From NCBI GenBank assembly GCA_003452965.1, contig DMMW01000018.1, positions 1-22,937 of the forward strand: 22,937 nucleotides of DNA, given 5' to 3'. The notes beneath the pieces were generated by a model. The model did not search any database, was not told the origin of the DNA, and worked only from the letters and a program-made list of their open reading frames with translations. Source of the stretch: Elusimicrobiota bacterium (GTDB taxonomy: Bacteria > Elusimicrobiota > UBA8919). Below are positions 1 to 6,883 of the stretch, piece by piece (within the stretch, counting starts at the first letter, position 1; each line of letters begins with the position of its first letter). The position numbers and the translations under genes are program-made.

Positions 1-378
1 AATTCTTACTCTCCGGCCTATTATAACTTAGGTCTGCTTTATTTACAAAAGCAGAACGAGGAGAAAGCTATTGAGAACTTTCAAAAAGCTTTTGAATATG
101 ATAATAACGACAAAGATTCTTTATTTCAACTTTCAAAAATATATCAGAATTTGGGTTACAAATATTATATAGCGGATAACATTAACGAAGCTATACTCAA
201 ATATAAAAAAGCCTCTGAATATACTCCAGATAATGCCGATATATATTATAATATCGGAGTAATATATGCTCAAACTAATAATAAAAAAGAAGCAAAATAC
301 TTTTTAAACAAATATTTAGAAATGAATCGTGGAGGTAAAAATGCGAATATCGCTAAGAAATGGTTGGAAATTAATTAA
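1..378 (+). CDS. TPR-repeat protein, C-terminal part (5' end outside window)
   Basis: The reading frame is open from base 1 and stops at 376-378, giving 125 residues of a longer protein. Two clear tetratricopeptide units are visible: one near residues 7-40 with the YYNLGLLYLQ...A..NFQKAFE pattern, and one near residues 79-112 with YYNIGVIYAQ...A..FLNKYLE. A degenerate unit lies between them. TPR arrays are helical protein-protein interaction scaffolds; no catalytic domain is visible in this part. The frame overlaps the next gene by 38 bases, and the ribosome binding site of that gene lies inside this one, so the two are very likely co-transcribed and translationally coupled. A function in envelope assembly or secretion is only a guess from the exported neighbour. 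Confidence 0.85.
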   Translation, partial: NSYSPAYYNLGLLYLQKQNEEKAIENFQKAFEYDNNDKDSLFQLSKIYQNLGYKYYIADNINEAILKYKKASEYTPDNADIYYNIGVIYAQTNNKKEAKYFLNKYLEMNRGGKNANIAKKWLEIN

Positions 379-1465
379 TAGTATTAAATTGCTTTTCTTC
401 ATTTCAATTTATATTCTTTTGAACTTGACTAATCTTATCAATGCTCAATCAAATAACCAGACAACAATATCTTATCCTCTATATTTATGCTCTGCAAATA
501 ATCCGAATGATTATCGTCTTTTTGCAAACGGAGGCGGATGGGATGGCTTTTGGTATGTCGGCTATAACAGGGTTTGGATTAAAAAAATATTCATACCTGA
601 AAATCTTTCAAATTATAAAACAGCATTTTTAGGTGCAAAACTCGGCAGAATGAAATCACAGCAGGTTTACAAAAACGGTAAAGCAACACTTGATAAAGAA
701 GCGATACCCGGAGATATTTATATTGCAATTTCTTCTACTATATCTTGGCAGAAATCCACATGGAAATTATTAACCTTCACATCAGAAATACCCTTTGAAG
801 GTGATAGTGAACTGGCGATTGAACAAATAGGTGAATCACAGTGGTTTTGGGCAAAGATACCCATTTCTGATATAAGTTTTGGTCAAGACAATTATATAGC
901 TCTATGGTCAACATCATCATATTTAAATAATACAGCAAACAGCCCGATTATTGCTGCTGCATGGGGTGATAAAGACACAAACAGTTTTATTAACGATGAA
1001 ATTCGCGGTATACCTCCTCAGCACTTCAGCACAACAACTCTAAAATCCACTCTTACCGTTTTTGATCCGGCAATCGCATTAAAACTTGTGCCTGAATTAT
1101 TACAAAATATAACCATTGGCATTATGGGAATATCAAATGGCGAAAAAATATCGGAAAAAAAAGTCTTTTATTCTTCAATACTTGGAAATGAAATTGAAAA
1201 AGCATGGTTTGAAATATCCGAAGATAATAAAAACTGGAAAAAACATGGTTTAACTATTTATACTTCGCCATACATATTTTCAATAAATCCGAAAAAATTA
1301 GCATTTGAAAAACATGGTAAAGAAAACAATAAAAATCAACATGAAATATCAAATAATCTTTTTTTACGCATATTTATACGGGTATGTGCTATAGATATAT
1401 GGGAAAACATTGCAAAAAGTGATACTTTGGAAATTTTTATCGTTGACAAGACAGACAAAAAGTGA
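341..1465 (+). CDS. Secreted protein of unknown function
   Basis: I do not recognise this 374-residue protein. The ATG at 341 is preferred over the in-frame GTG at 329 because GGAGGT at 331-336 stands four bases before it. Residues 1-40 form a signal peptide: a basic start, a hydrophobic core around 17-34, and a probable cleavage after the Asn-Ala near 39-40. The mature part is rich in Trp, Tyr, Ser, Asn and Thr and probably mostly beta strand (for example the Gly-rich Trp/Tyr segment near residues 62-75), followed by a more charged C-terminal third. No catalytic motif stands out, and there is no membrane anchor after the signal peptide. Its coupling to the upstream TPR gene suggests the two proteins work together at the envelope, which is inference. 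Confidence 0.75.
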   Translation: MRISLRNGWKLINSIKLLFFISIYILLNLTNLINAQSNNQTTISYPLYLCSANNPNDYRLFANGGGWDGFWYVGYNRVWIKKIFIPENLSNYKTAFLGAKLGRMKSQQVYKNGKATLDKEAIPGDIYIAISSTISWQKSTWKLLTFTSEIPFEGDSELAIEQIGESQWFWAKIPISDISFGQDNYIALWSTSSYLNNTANSPIIAAAWGDKDTNSFINDEIRGIPPQHFSTTTLKSTLTVFDPAIALKLVPELLQNITIGIMGISNGEKISEKKVFYSSILGNEIEKAWFEISEDNKNWKKHGLTIYTSPYIFSINPKKLAFEKHGKENNKNQHEISNNLFLRIFIRVCAIDIWENIAKSDTLEIFIVDKTDKK

Positions 1466-1470
1466 TAAAA

Positions 1471-1522
1471 TGACACTGGTGAAATTTTTCAACAGTGTCA
1501 CCCTGACCAAGGTAAACCTTGG
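1471..1522 (+). repeat. Two adjacent hairpins after the secreted-protein gene
   Basis: TGACACTG (1471-1478) pairs with CAGTGTCA (1493-1500), and CCAAGG (1507-1512) pairs with CCTTGG (1517-1522) around a TAAA loop. Neither is followed by a good T-run, so they are weak as intrinsic terminators. They may be a short palindromic repeat or a leader structure for the response regulator that starts at 1589. Confidence 0.45.
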
Positions 1523-1588
1523 GAAGAGTCTCATAATTTAGAATCACTGTAAACATGTCCTGATTATAGTTGAGTAACTTTTTTTATT

Positions 1589-1975
1589 ATGAATAAAAAA
1601 GCTTTTGTTATTGATGATGACAAGAATATAATTGAACTTTTTAAATACACATTGGAAAGAGAAGGTTTTATTGTTGCTTCTGCTTTCAATGATATAGATA
1701 TTGAAAAAAAAATACTGGATGAAAAGCCCGATATCGTCATATTGGACTTGATGCTTCCGACAAACGGCGGATTCGCTATTTTAAAAACACTTCAAAAAAA
1801 TGAAACAACAAAAAATATACCTGTTCTTGTAATATCAGGAAGATTCACAGATGGAACGACATATGATTTCATTAATTCACAACCCAATGTAAAGGGTTTT
1901 ACTTCCAAACCTATTGATCCGTCAATATTCATACTTGAAATAAAAAAAATTTTTGGAGGAACAATTGATGTTTAA
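1589..1975 (+). CDS. Single-domain response regulator (CheY-like receiver)
   Basis: The 128 residues cover one receiver domain and nothing else. The acidic cluster IDDD (residues 8-11) would bind Mg2+, D53 in VILDLMLP is the phospho-acceptor, S83 in VISGR occupies the conserved Thr/Ser switch position, and K107 in SKPID is the conserved lysine. Without an output domain it must act through protein contacts, like CheY or a phosphorelay intermediate. No histidine kinase is encoded nearby, so its partner is elsewhere. No Shine-Dalgarno is evident before the ATG; the preceding bases are a T-run. Its last eight bases overlap the next gene, indicating coupled expression. Confidence 0.92.
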   Translation: MNKKAFVIDDDKNIIELFKYTLEREGFIVASAFNDIDIEKKILDEKPDIVILDLMLPTNGGFAILKTLQKNETTKNIPVLVISGRFTDGTTYDFINSQPNVKGFTSKPIDPSIFILEIKKIFGGTIDV

Positions 1976-2273
1976 GCAAAAATGGGCGAGAACCGCACTT
2001 TTAGTAGTTATAACCGTAATAGTAATGTATATAATGATATATGTAGATGTCTGGTTTCGTGCAAAGCATTCATATTTTGAAGCAGAAAAAGCTACAGAAA
2101 AAAATGATTGGAAAATGGCATATGTTTGGTATCAAACGGCTGTAGAACAGTTCTCTCCTCCTAATTCCAAATGGGTAAAAATGTCTAAAGAAAAAATGCC
2201 GCTTGCACTTGAGAAATGGAAAGAGGATTTAAGAAAAAAGAAAATACCGTTTGAAGATTATATGCTTGAATAG
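1968..2273 (+). CDS. Small single-pass membrane protein with a TPR-like helical tail
   Basis: The ATG at 1968 is chosen over an in-frame TTG at 1953 because GGAGGA (1955-1960) lies seven bases upstream of it. The product has 101 residues: a short basic N-terminus, one hydrophobic transmembrane segment around residues 9-28, then a charged region with a half-TPR look (SYFEAEKATEKNDWKMA..WYQTAVEQF) and a Lys/Glu-rich C-terminal helix. It overlaps the response-regulator gene by eight bases, so a shared role is plausible, but no known function is recognised. The tail resembles short anchored proteins in which an alpha-hairpin follows a single TM helix; this is a pattern judgement and not a family assignment. 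Confidence 0.75.
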   Translation: MFKQKWARTALLVVITVIVMYIMIYVDVWFRAKHSYFEAEKATEKNDWKMAYVWYQTAVEQFSPPNSKWVKMSKEKMPLALEKWKEDLRKKKIPFEDYMLE

Positions 2274-2280
2274 GCTCTGC

Positions 2281-2382
2281 GGGATAGTGAGGTTGTGGGA
2301 TAGTGAGATAGAATTGGTTAAGGAATCTATAATAGTTTATCATTGCACAATCGCACAATCCCACCATCGTGCTAAATCACGA
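2281..2382. repeat. Short simple-repeat cluster before panD
   Basis: The 144-base gap contains GGGATAGTGAG twice (2281-2291 and 2297-2307), then a tandem GCACAATC pair (2345-2360) followed by CCACC, then a small hairpin TCGTG/CACGA (2367-2371 with 2378-2382). The CACAATC-CCAC unit is close to the reverse complement of GTGGGATTGTG seen near 18810, so this looks like one dispersed low-complexity repeat family. No promoter is clear. Confidence 0.5.
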
Positions 2383-2417
2383 CTCTTAACCCATAATTAT
2401 TAATTAAGGATTTTAAT

Positions 2418-2783
2418 ATGTTTAGAAAATTGGCAAAATCCAAGTTACAACTTGCAAAAATTACAGGTAAGAATCTTAATTATCTTGGTTCAATAAAAAT
2501 TGACAGAAGTCTCATGGATTTAGCCGATATTTATCCATATGAAATAGTACTTGTGGTTAATAAAACAACCGGCGCAAGATTTGAGACCTATGTACTTGAA
2601 GGTAAAAAAAAATCAGGCATGATTGAATTAAACGGCGGTGCCGCAAGATTAGGTGAAATAGGCGATGAACTGATCATAATTTCCTTTGAATTCGTAGATG
2701 AAGAAAAAGCGAAAATATACAAGCCAAAAATTATTTTTCTTAACGCAAAAAACAAACCTATAAAGAAATTGAAGCTCCATTAA
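2418..2783 (+). CDS. panD: Aspartate 1-decarboxylase (pyruvoyl-dependent)
   Basis: PanD converts L-aspartate to beta-alanine for pantothenate and coenzyme A synthesis in the cytoplasm. The 121-residue protein has the family's usual size and order: an MFRKLAKSKLQ.A start, the Gly24-Ser25 self-cleavage site in the segment YLGSIKID (the Ser becomes the pyruvoyl cofactor), the LMDLADIYPYE segment, GARFETYVLEG, and the NGGAARL.E.GDELIIISF block. An AAGGA ribosome binding site at 2406-2410 is seven bases before the ATG. The last 25 or so residues are a basic extension beyond the core fold. No other pantothenate gene lies in the window, so it is a stand-alone biosynthetic gene here. Cleavage by PanZ-like factors cannot be judged from this sequence. 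Confidence 0.95.
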   Translation: MFRKLAKSKLQLAKITGKNLNYLGSIKIDRSLMDLADIYPYEIVLVVNKTTGARFETYVLEGKKKSGMIELNGGAARLGEIGDELIIISFEFVDEEKAKIYKPKIIFLNAKNKPIKKLKLH

Positions 2784-2824
2784 TTATATTTCTTAAATCT
2801 CTTTTATTATTATGGAGTGTAAAT

Positions 2825-2878
2825 CCACCGCAGCGAAAATAGGGCAATAAATAACGTAATGAAAATAGGTGGTTTTTT
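2825..2878 (+). terminator. Possible long-loop terminator or leader hairpin after panD
   Basis: CCACC (2825-2829) can pair with GGTGG (2868-2872), which is followed immediately by six T residues (2873-2878). The 38-base loop contains the 9-mer GAAAATAGG, which recurs overlapping the right arm (835-843 and 861-869 of the 2 kb block). The stem is short, so this could equally be a 5' leader element of the hydrolase gene at 2898. I do not recognise a known riboswitch. Confidence 0.3.
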
Positions 2879-2897
2879 GCAAAGGTGGAATAAACCT

Positions 2898-3998
2898 ATG
2901 AATCTTGAAAATGATTGTTTGAAGTTTTTATTAAAAATAGTTTCAACTAAAAGCTTATCAGGGCAGGAAAAAGCAGTTTCTAAAATTGTTGCCGACGAGA
3001 TGAAATCGCTTAATTACGATTTTGTTAAAACTGATAAATATGGAAATGTAATCGGAAAAATAGGTAATGGCAAAAAAAAGATATTATATGATGCACATAT
3101 AGATACCGTTGGTATATCCGATATAAAGAAATGGAAAACAAATCCATACAAAGCGGCTTTTAAGAACGGAATAATTTACGGTCGCGGTGCGTGCGACGAT
3201 AAAGGTTGCGTTGCTGCAATGGTTTATGCCGGCTCATTAATAAAAAAACACGGATTATTTAATGACTTCACACTATTTGTATCTGCATCTTCTCGTGAAG
3301 AAACCGGTGAACCTTACTGGTTGGACTTTATTATAAAAAAACTAAACTTTAAACCGGATTGCGTAGTTATTGGTGAACCATCCGACATGAAAATAATCAG
3401 AGGTCATAAAGGTAGAAGCGAAATGAAAGTAACCGTCTTCGGTAAATCTGTACATGCAAGCATACCGAACGAAGGTGACAATGCAATTTATAAAGCAACA
3501 GATTACATAAAAAAAATCGATAATCTTAATAATAAATACAAAAGCAAAAATTTAGGAAAACCGGTTATAAGCGTAACTCAAATTGAAACAAAAAATGCTT
3601 CAACAAACACAATTCCCGATAATTGTTCATTTTATATAGATAGAAGAAGCATAGAAAATGAAACTGCTAAAAAAATATCTGATGAAATTAAGAATATATG
3701 TAAAAAGGACTCTATAATCAATTACCAGAAATTTTTTAAAGCATGGGTATTGCCTCAAAATCATAATTTAGTAAACTCTTCAATAAATGCATATAAATCA
3801 TCTTTTAAAAAGCAACCGATAGTAACTCTATGGCCATTTTGTACAAATGGTTCATTTACAATGGGAGAAAAAAATATTCCTACAATTGGCTTTGGACCTG
3901 GAAGTGAAAAATATGCGCATATTGCAAATGAGCAAATAAAATTTACAGATGTTCTAAATGCAATTAAGTTCTATTCGGTTTTTCCATCATTATATTGA
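2898..3998 (+). CDS. M20-family metallohydrolase, YgeY-like
   Basis: This looks like a two-zinc amidohydrolase of the ArgE/DapE/acetylornithine deacetylase group, closest in pattern to the YgeY (selenium-metabolism-linked hydrolase) branch. With the ATG at 2898 (366 residues) the metal and catalytic residues are H67 and D69 (YDAHIDTVG), D100 (GRGACDDKG), E134-E135 (SSREETGE), E160 (VIGEPSD) and H340 (YAHIANE). The stretch RGHKGRSEMKV...HASIPNEGDNAIYK and the C-terminal PTIGFGPG are typical of YgeY. An in-frame ATG at 2859 would add 13 residues but has no better ribosome site; AAAGGTGG lies before 2898. The usual YgeY neighbours (ygeW, ygeX, ygfK, ssnA) are absent, so the substrate is open. 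A peptide or N-acyl amino acid is most likely. Confidence 0.85.
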   Translation: MNLENDCLKFLLKIVSTKSLSGQEKAVSKIVADEMKSLNYDFVKTDKYGNVIGKIGNGKKKILYDAHIDTVGISDIKKWKTNPYKAAFKNGIIYGRGACDDKGCVAAMVYAGSLIKKHGLFNDFTLFVSASSREETGEPYWLDFIIKKLNFKPDCVVIGEPSDMKIIRGHKGRSEMKVTVFGKSVHASIPNEGDNAIYKATDYIKKIDNLNNKYKSKNLGKPVISVTQIETKNASTNTIPDNCSFYIDRRSIENETAKKISDEIKNICKKDSIINYQKFFKAWVLPQNHNLVNSSINAYKSSFKKQPIVTLWPFCTNGSFTMGEKNIPTIGFGPGSEKYAHIANEQIKFTDVLNAIKFYSVFPSLY

Positions 3999-4071
3999 AA
4001 CTCCAAAAATTTATACAATAAAAACTTTTATAATTAGTATCTGAAATCCGCCATTAATCCAAGGAGATAAG

Positions 4072-5418
4072 ATGCAAAGCAAAATTTCAAAAGAAGAATT
4101 ATTAGCAAGAGCAAAAAAACCAGCTGAAGATGCAATGAAACTGCATCCATTTTATCATGGCAAGATGCAAACATTACCAAAGTGTATAATACGGGATGTC
4201 AATGATTTTGCAATCTGGTATACTCCGGGTGTTGCAGAACCTTGTAAAGCAATAAACAAAAATAAAGAATTGGTTTATGAATATACAAGCAAATGTAACA
4301 CAATAGCTATTATATCAGACGGTACCCGCGTACTTGGTTTGGGCGACATAGGTCCTGAAGCAGCGTTACCTGTTATGGAAGGCAAAGCGATGATATTCAA
4401 ATATTTAGGTGGAGTAGATGCTGTAGCTATATGCCTAAATACAAAAAATGAGGATGAATTTATAAACATATGCAAAAACCTTCAACCGTCATTCGGCGGA
4501 TTTAATCTTGAAGATATAAGCCAACCTAAATGCTTTAAAATTCTGGACAGACTTCGCAAAGAATGTGAAATTCCTGTTTGGCATGACGACCAGCAAGGGA
4601 CTGCTGCCGTAACCGTAGCGGGATTAATTAATGCATTAAAAATAGTAAATAAAAAAATTAACAATATAAAAGTAGCTATGAACGGAGCAGGTGCATCTAA
4701 TATCTGCATCGCCAGATTACTCATGTCTGCCGGAGTTGAACCCGGGAATATAATAATGTGCGATACAAAAGGAACTTTACATAAAGGACGGACCGAATTG
4801 CAACATACATATAAGCAAAAATGGGAAATATGCCAAAAAACAAACGCTGAAAATCTAATTGGTGGTACGGTAGATGCAATGCGAGGTGCAGATGTTTTAA
4901 TTTCACTTTCAACCCCTGGACCAGATGTAATAAAAAAGGAATGGATAAAAGGAATGGCAAAAGATGCTATTGTATTTGTGTGTGCAAATCCCATCCCTGA
5001 AATATGGCCTTGGGAAGCTAAAGAAGCCGGGGCAAGAATCGTGGCAACCGGCAGAAGCGATTTTCCCAACCAGGTAAACAATTCGTTGGGATTTCCGGGA
5101 ATTTTCCGAGGTACGCTTGATGTCAGAGCAAAAACCATAACTGACGAGATGTGTCTTGCTGCATCATATGAACTTGCAAAAGTCCAGCAGGATAAAGGCC
5201 TCGATGAAGAACATCTATTACCCATAATGGACGACTGGGAAGTTTTTCCACGAGAAGCTGTTGCGGTTGGCATGAAAGCAATTGAACAAGGCGTTGCTAA
5301 AATTAAAATATCCAAAGAAGAACTATATAAAAAGGCAGAAACAACAATAAAAAAAGCCCGTGAAATTACCCAGATGCTTATGAAAGAAGGATTTATATCT
5401 ACACCACCAAAGGAATAA
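4072..5418 (+). CDS. maeB: Malic enzyme, oxaloacetate-decarboxylating, short bacterial form
   Basis: The enzyme decarboxylates L-malate to pyruvate and CO2 using NAD(P)+. Visible signatures in the 448 residues are YTPGVAEPC (50-58), SDGTRVLGLGDIG (82-94), the catalytic lysine K105 in VMEGKA, the metal/active-site segment HDDQQGTA, and the Rossmann loop NGAGASN. The protein ends after the NAD-binding domain, so it lacks the C-terminal phosphotransacetylase-like domain found in long MaeB proteins. A strong AAGGAG site (4061-4066) precedes the ATG, and the gene is followed after three bases by the LarA-type racemase, which suggests that both handle a 2-hydroxyacid. Whether it prefers NAD+ or NADP+ cannot be decided by eye. 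The symbol reflects the family. Confidence 0.92.
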   Translation: MQSKISKEELLARAKKPAEDAMKLHPFYHGKMQTLPKCIIRDVNDFAIWYTPGVAEPCKAINKNKELVYEYTSKCNTIAIISDGTRVLGLGDIGPEAALPVMEGKAMIFKYLGGVDAVAICLNTKNEDEFINICKNLQPSFGGFNLEDISQPKCFKILDRLRKECEIPVWHDDQQGTAAVTVAGLINALKIVNKKINNIKVAMNGAGASNICIARLLMSAGVEPGNIIMCDTKGTLHKGRTELQHTYKQKWEICQKTNAENLIGGTVDAMRGADVLISLSTPGPDVIKKEWIKGMAKDAIVFVCANPIPEIWPWEAKEAGARIVATGRSDFPNQVNNSLGFPGIFRGTLDVRAKTITDEMCLAASYELAKVQQDKGLDEEHLLPIMDDWEVFPREAVAVGMKAIEQGVAKIKISKEELYKKAETTIKKAREITQMLMKEGFISTPPKE

Positions 5419-5421
5419 AAT

Positions 5422-6810
5422 ATGCACTCCAAAGATATAACTGTAAATTTCGGAGATAAGATACTTTCGGATTTTATTCCACAAACATCTATAGAAAACG
5501 AAAAATATATACCCCTAATACTTCCTAATAAAAAACCTGTAATTAAAAACATTGAAGAAACGTTGCTAAATGCTTTAGAAAACCCTATCGGTAAACAAAA
5601 AACATTAAGTAAACTTATAAAAGAAAATTATAAGGGTGGAACTGTATCTATCATCGTAGATGACCATGACAGACCTAATATTCACACACGTCTGCTTTAT
5701 CCGATTCTATTGGAAAAATTAATATCTCACTACAAAATACCATCTGGAAAAATTAAAGCGGTAATCTCTACCGGCACTCATCGTCCTTCAACAAAAGAAG
5801 AAATGGAGAAAATATTCGGTAAAGAAACATTTCCAAATGTAAATTATGTAATGCATAAATGCCTTGAAGATAATGTAGAAGTAGGCATAGTTGAGGGACA
5901 ACTAATAAAAATAAATGGCACCGCTTTTAATTCCGATATTGTTATACTGCTCACAGATATAGAAAATCATTATTTTGCCGGTGTAGCCGGTGGTCCTAAA
6001 GCATTGTGTCCCGGCATTTGTGATATGCCTACTATTAGATATGAACATCTTAAAGCGTTTGGTGAATATGGTTTTGCCGAAAACGTTGACTTAGGCATTA
6101 TCTGTAACAATCCTGTATACGATACAAAAACAAAAATAGTAAAAACAATCGTTGATTCAATGCGCAAACATAAACGGGAAGTCTACACAATAACATCCAT
6201 TATTGATACCGAAGGCGACTTGGTATATCTAAAAGGTGGTGAAATATTTGAAAGCCATCGCGAAGCGACTGAAATATTAAAAGATGTCTGGACTGTAAAA
6301 ATAAAAGAACGGGCAGATATAGTAATATCCGGCGCCGCTCACTGGGGAATAAATCTTTACCAAATGGGCAAAGCAACCCATTGTGCCTATCATGCAGTTA
6401 AAAAAGGTGGAATGGTACTTAACGTCGCACCTTGCAACAATGGCTGGGGTAATGAAGAATTTAAAAACTTAATGAAAATGGGTATAGATGAAATCAATAA
6501 AAATAATGATAAATCCAAAGGCATTAAAAATGCACTTTCTATTATAATAAATAACGTAAAAAATGACTATAAAATCGGTAAACAAAAACCAATTGACCTT
6601 TTACAAATACTTGATTTTGTAGGTTGGGGTAATCTGCATCTTATTCAAGACGGTATACCTGAAACTGATTATAATCTGCTACCATTCTTATTTTGGGGAA
6701 ATATAAACCAGCCAGTTATTGAACGACTGAAAACATGGATAGAAAAATATCTTAATAATAAAACTGTAATAGTTACGGATAATCCTAATTACTTAATAAG
6801 GCAAGGATGA
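5422..6810 (+). CDS. larA: LarA-family nickel-pincer 2-hydroxyacid racemase/epimerase
   Basis: LarA enzymes interconvert stereoisomers of 2-hydroxyacids by hydride transfer on a covalently bound nickel-pincer nucleotide. The 462-residue protein keeps the key set: D81 and R84 in DDHDRP, H120 in GTHRP, H183 in ENHYFAG, K193 in GGPKALCPG (the lysine that tethers the cofactor), H209, and a Q-M-G-K pair in YQMGK. Spacing between H183, K193 and H209 equals that of lactate racemase H174, K184 and H200. Ribosome site AAAGGA (5409-5414) overlaps the end of the malic enzyme gene, so they form one unit. Cofactor-building larB, larC and larE are not in the window. Lactate is the classical substrate, but the malic enzyme neighbour makes malate a good alternative; some LarA homologues are malate racemases. 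Confidence 0.88.
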   Translation: MHSKDITVNFGDKILSDFIPQTSIENEKYIPLILPNKKPVIKNIEETLLNALENPIGKQKTLSKLIKENYKGGTVSIIVDDHDRPNIHTRLLYPILLEKLISHYKIPSGKIKAVISTGTHRPSTKEEMEKIFGKETFPNVNYVMHKCLEDNVEVGIVEGQLIKINGTAFNSDIVILLTDIENHYFAGVAGGPKALCPGICDMPTIRYEHLKAFGEYGFAENVDLGIICNNPVYDTKTKIVKTIVDSMRKHKREVYTITSIIDTEGDLVYLKGGEIFESHREATEILKDVWTVKIKERADIVISGAAHWGINLYQMGKATHCAYHAVKKGGMVLNVAPCNNGWGNEEFKNLMKMGIDEINKNNDKSKGIKNALSIIINNVKNDYKIGKQKPIDLLQILDFVGWGNLHLIQDGIPETDYNLLPFLFWGNINQPVIERLKTWIEKYLNNKTVIVTDNPNYLIRQG

Positions 6811-6852
6811 ACCCCGCTCATTCTTTAAAAAAATAACCTTATTAAACTAAGT

Positions 6853-6868
6853 ATGTAAATGTTTACAT
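6853..6868. promoter_or_regulatory. Operator-like perfect palindrome upstream of the FAD dehydrogenase
   Basis: ATGTAAATGTTTACAT is a 7+7 inverted repeat around TG. It touches the GGAGGA ribosome binding site (6869-6874) of the next gene and lies in the 73-base gap after larA. Its shape resembles LacI-family operators (TGTAAACGTTTACA type) but with a different centre. A repressor bound here could uncouple the FAD enzyme from the upstream genes. No binding protein is encoded nearby. Confidence 0.5.
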
Positions 6869-6883
6869 GGAGGAACGAGCAGG

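Noticed and set aside
2825..2878. Riboswitch upstream of the M20 hydrolase
   Set aside because: The short stem with a T-run does not match any riboswitch pattern I know; kept only as a weak terminator or leader.
4482..5552. 356-codon open frame on the - strand
   Set aside because: It lies antisense to the malic enzyme gene, which has full family motifs; the Ser/Ile-rich product has no recognisable domain, and such shadows are common opposite A-rich genes.
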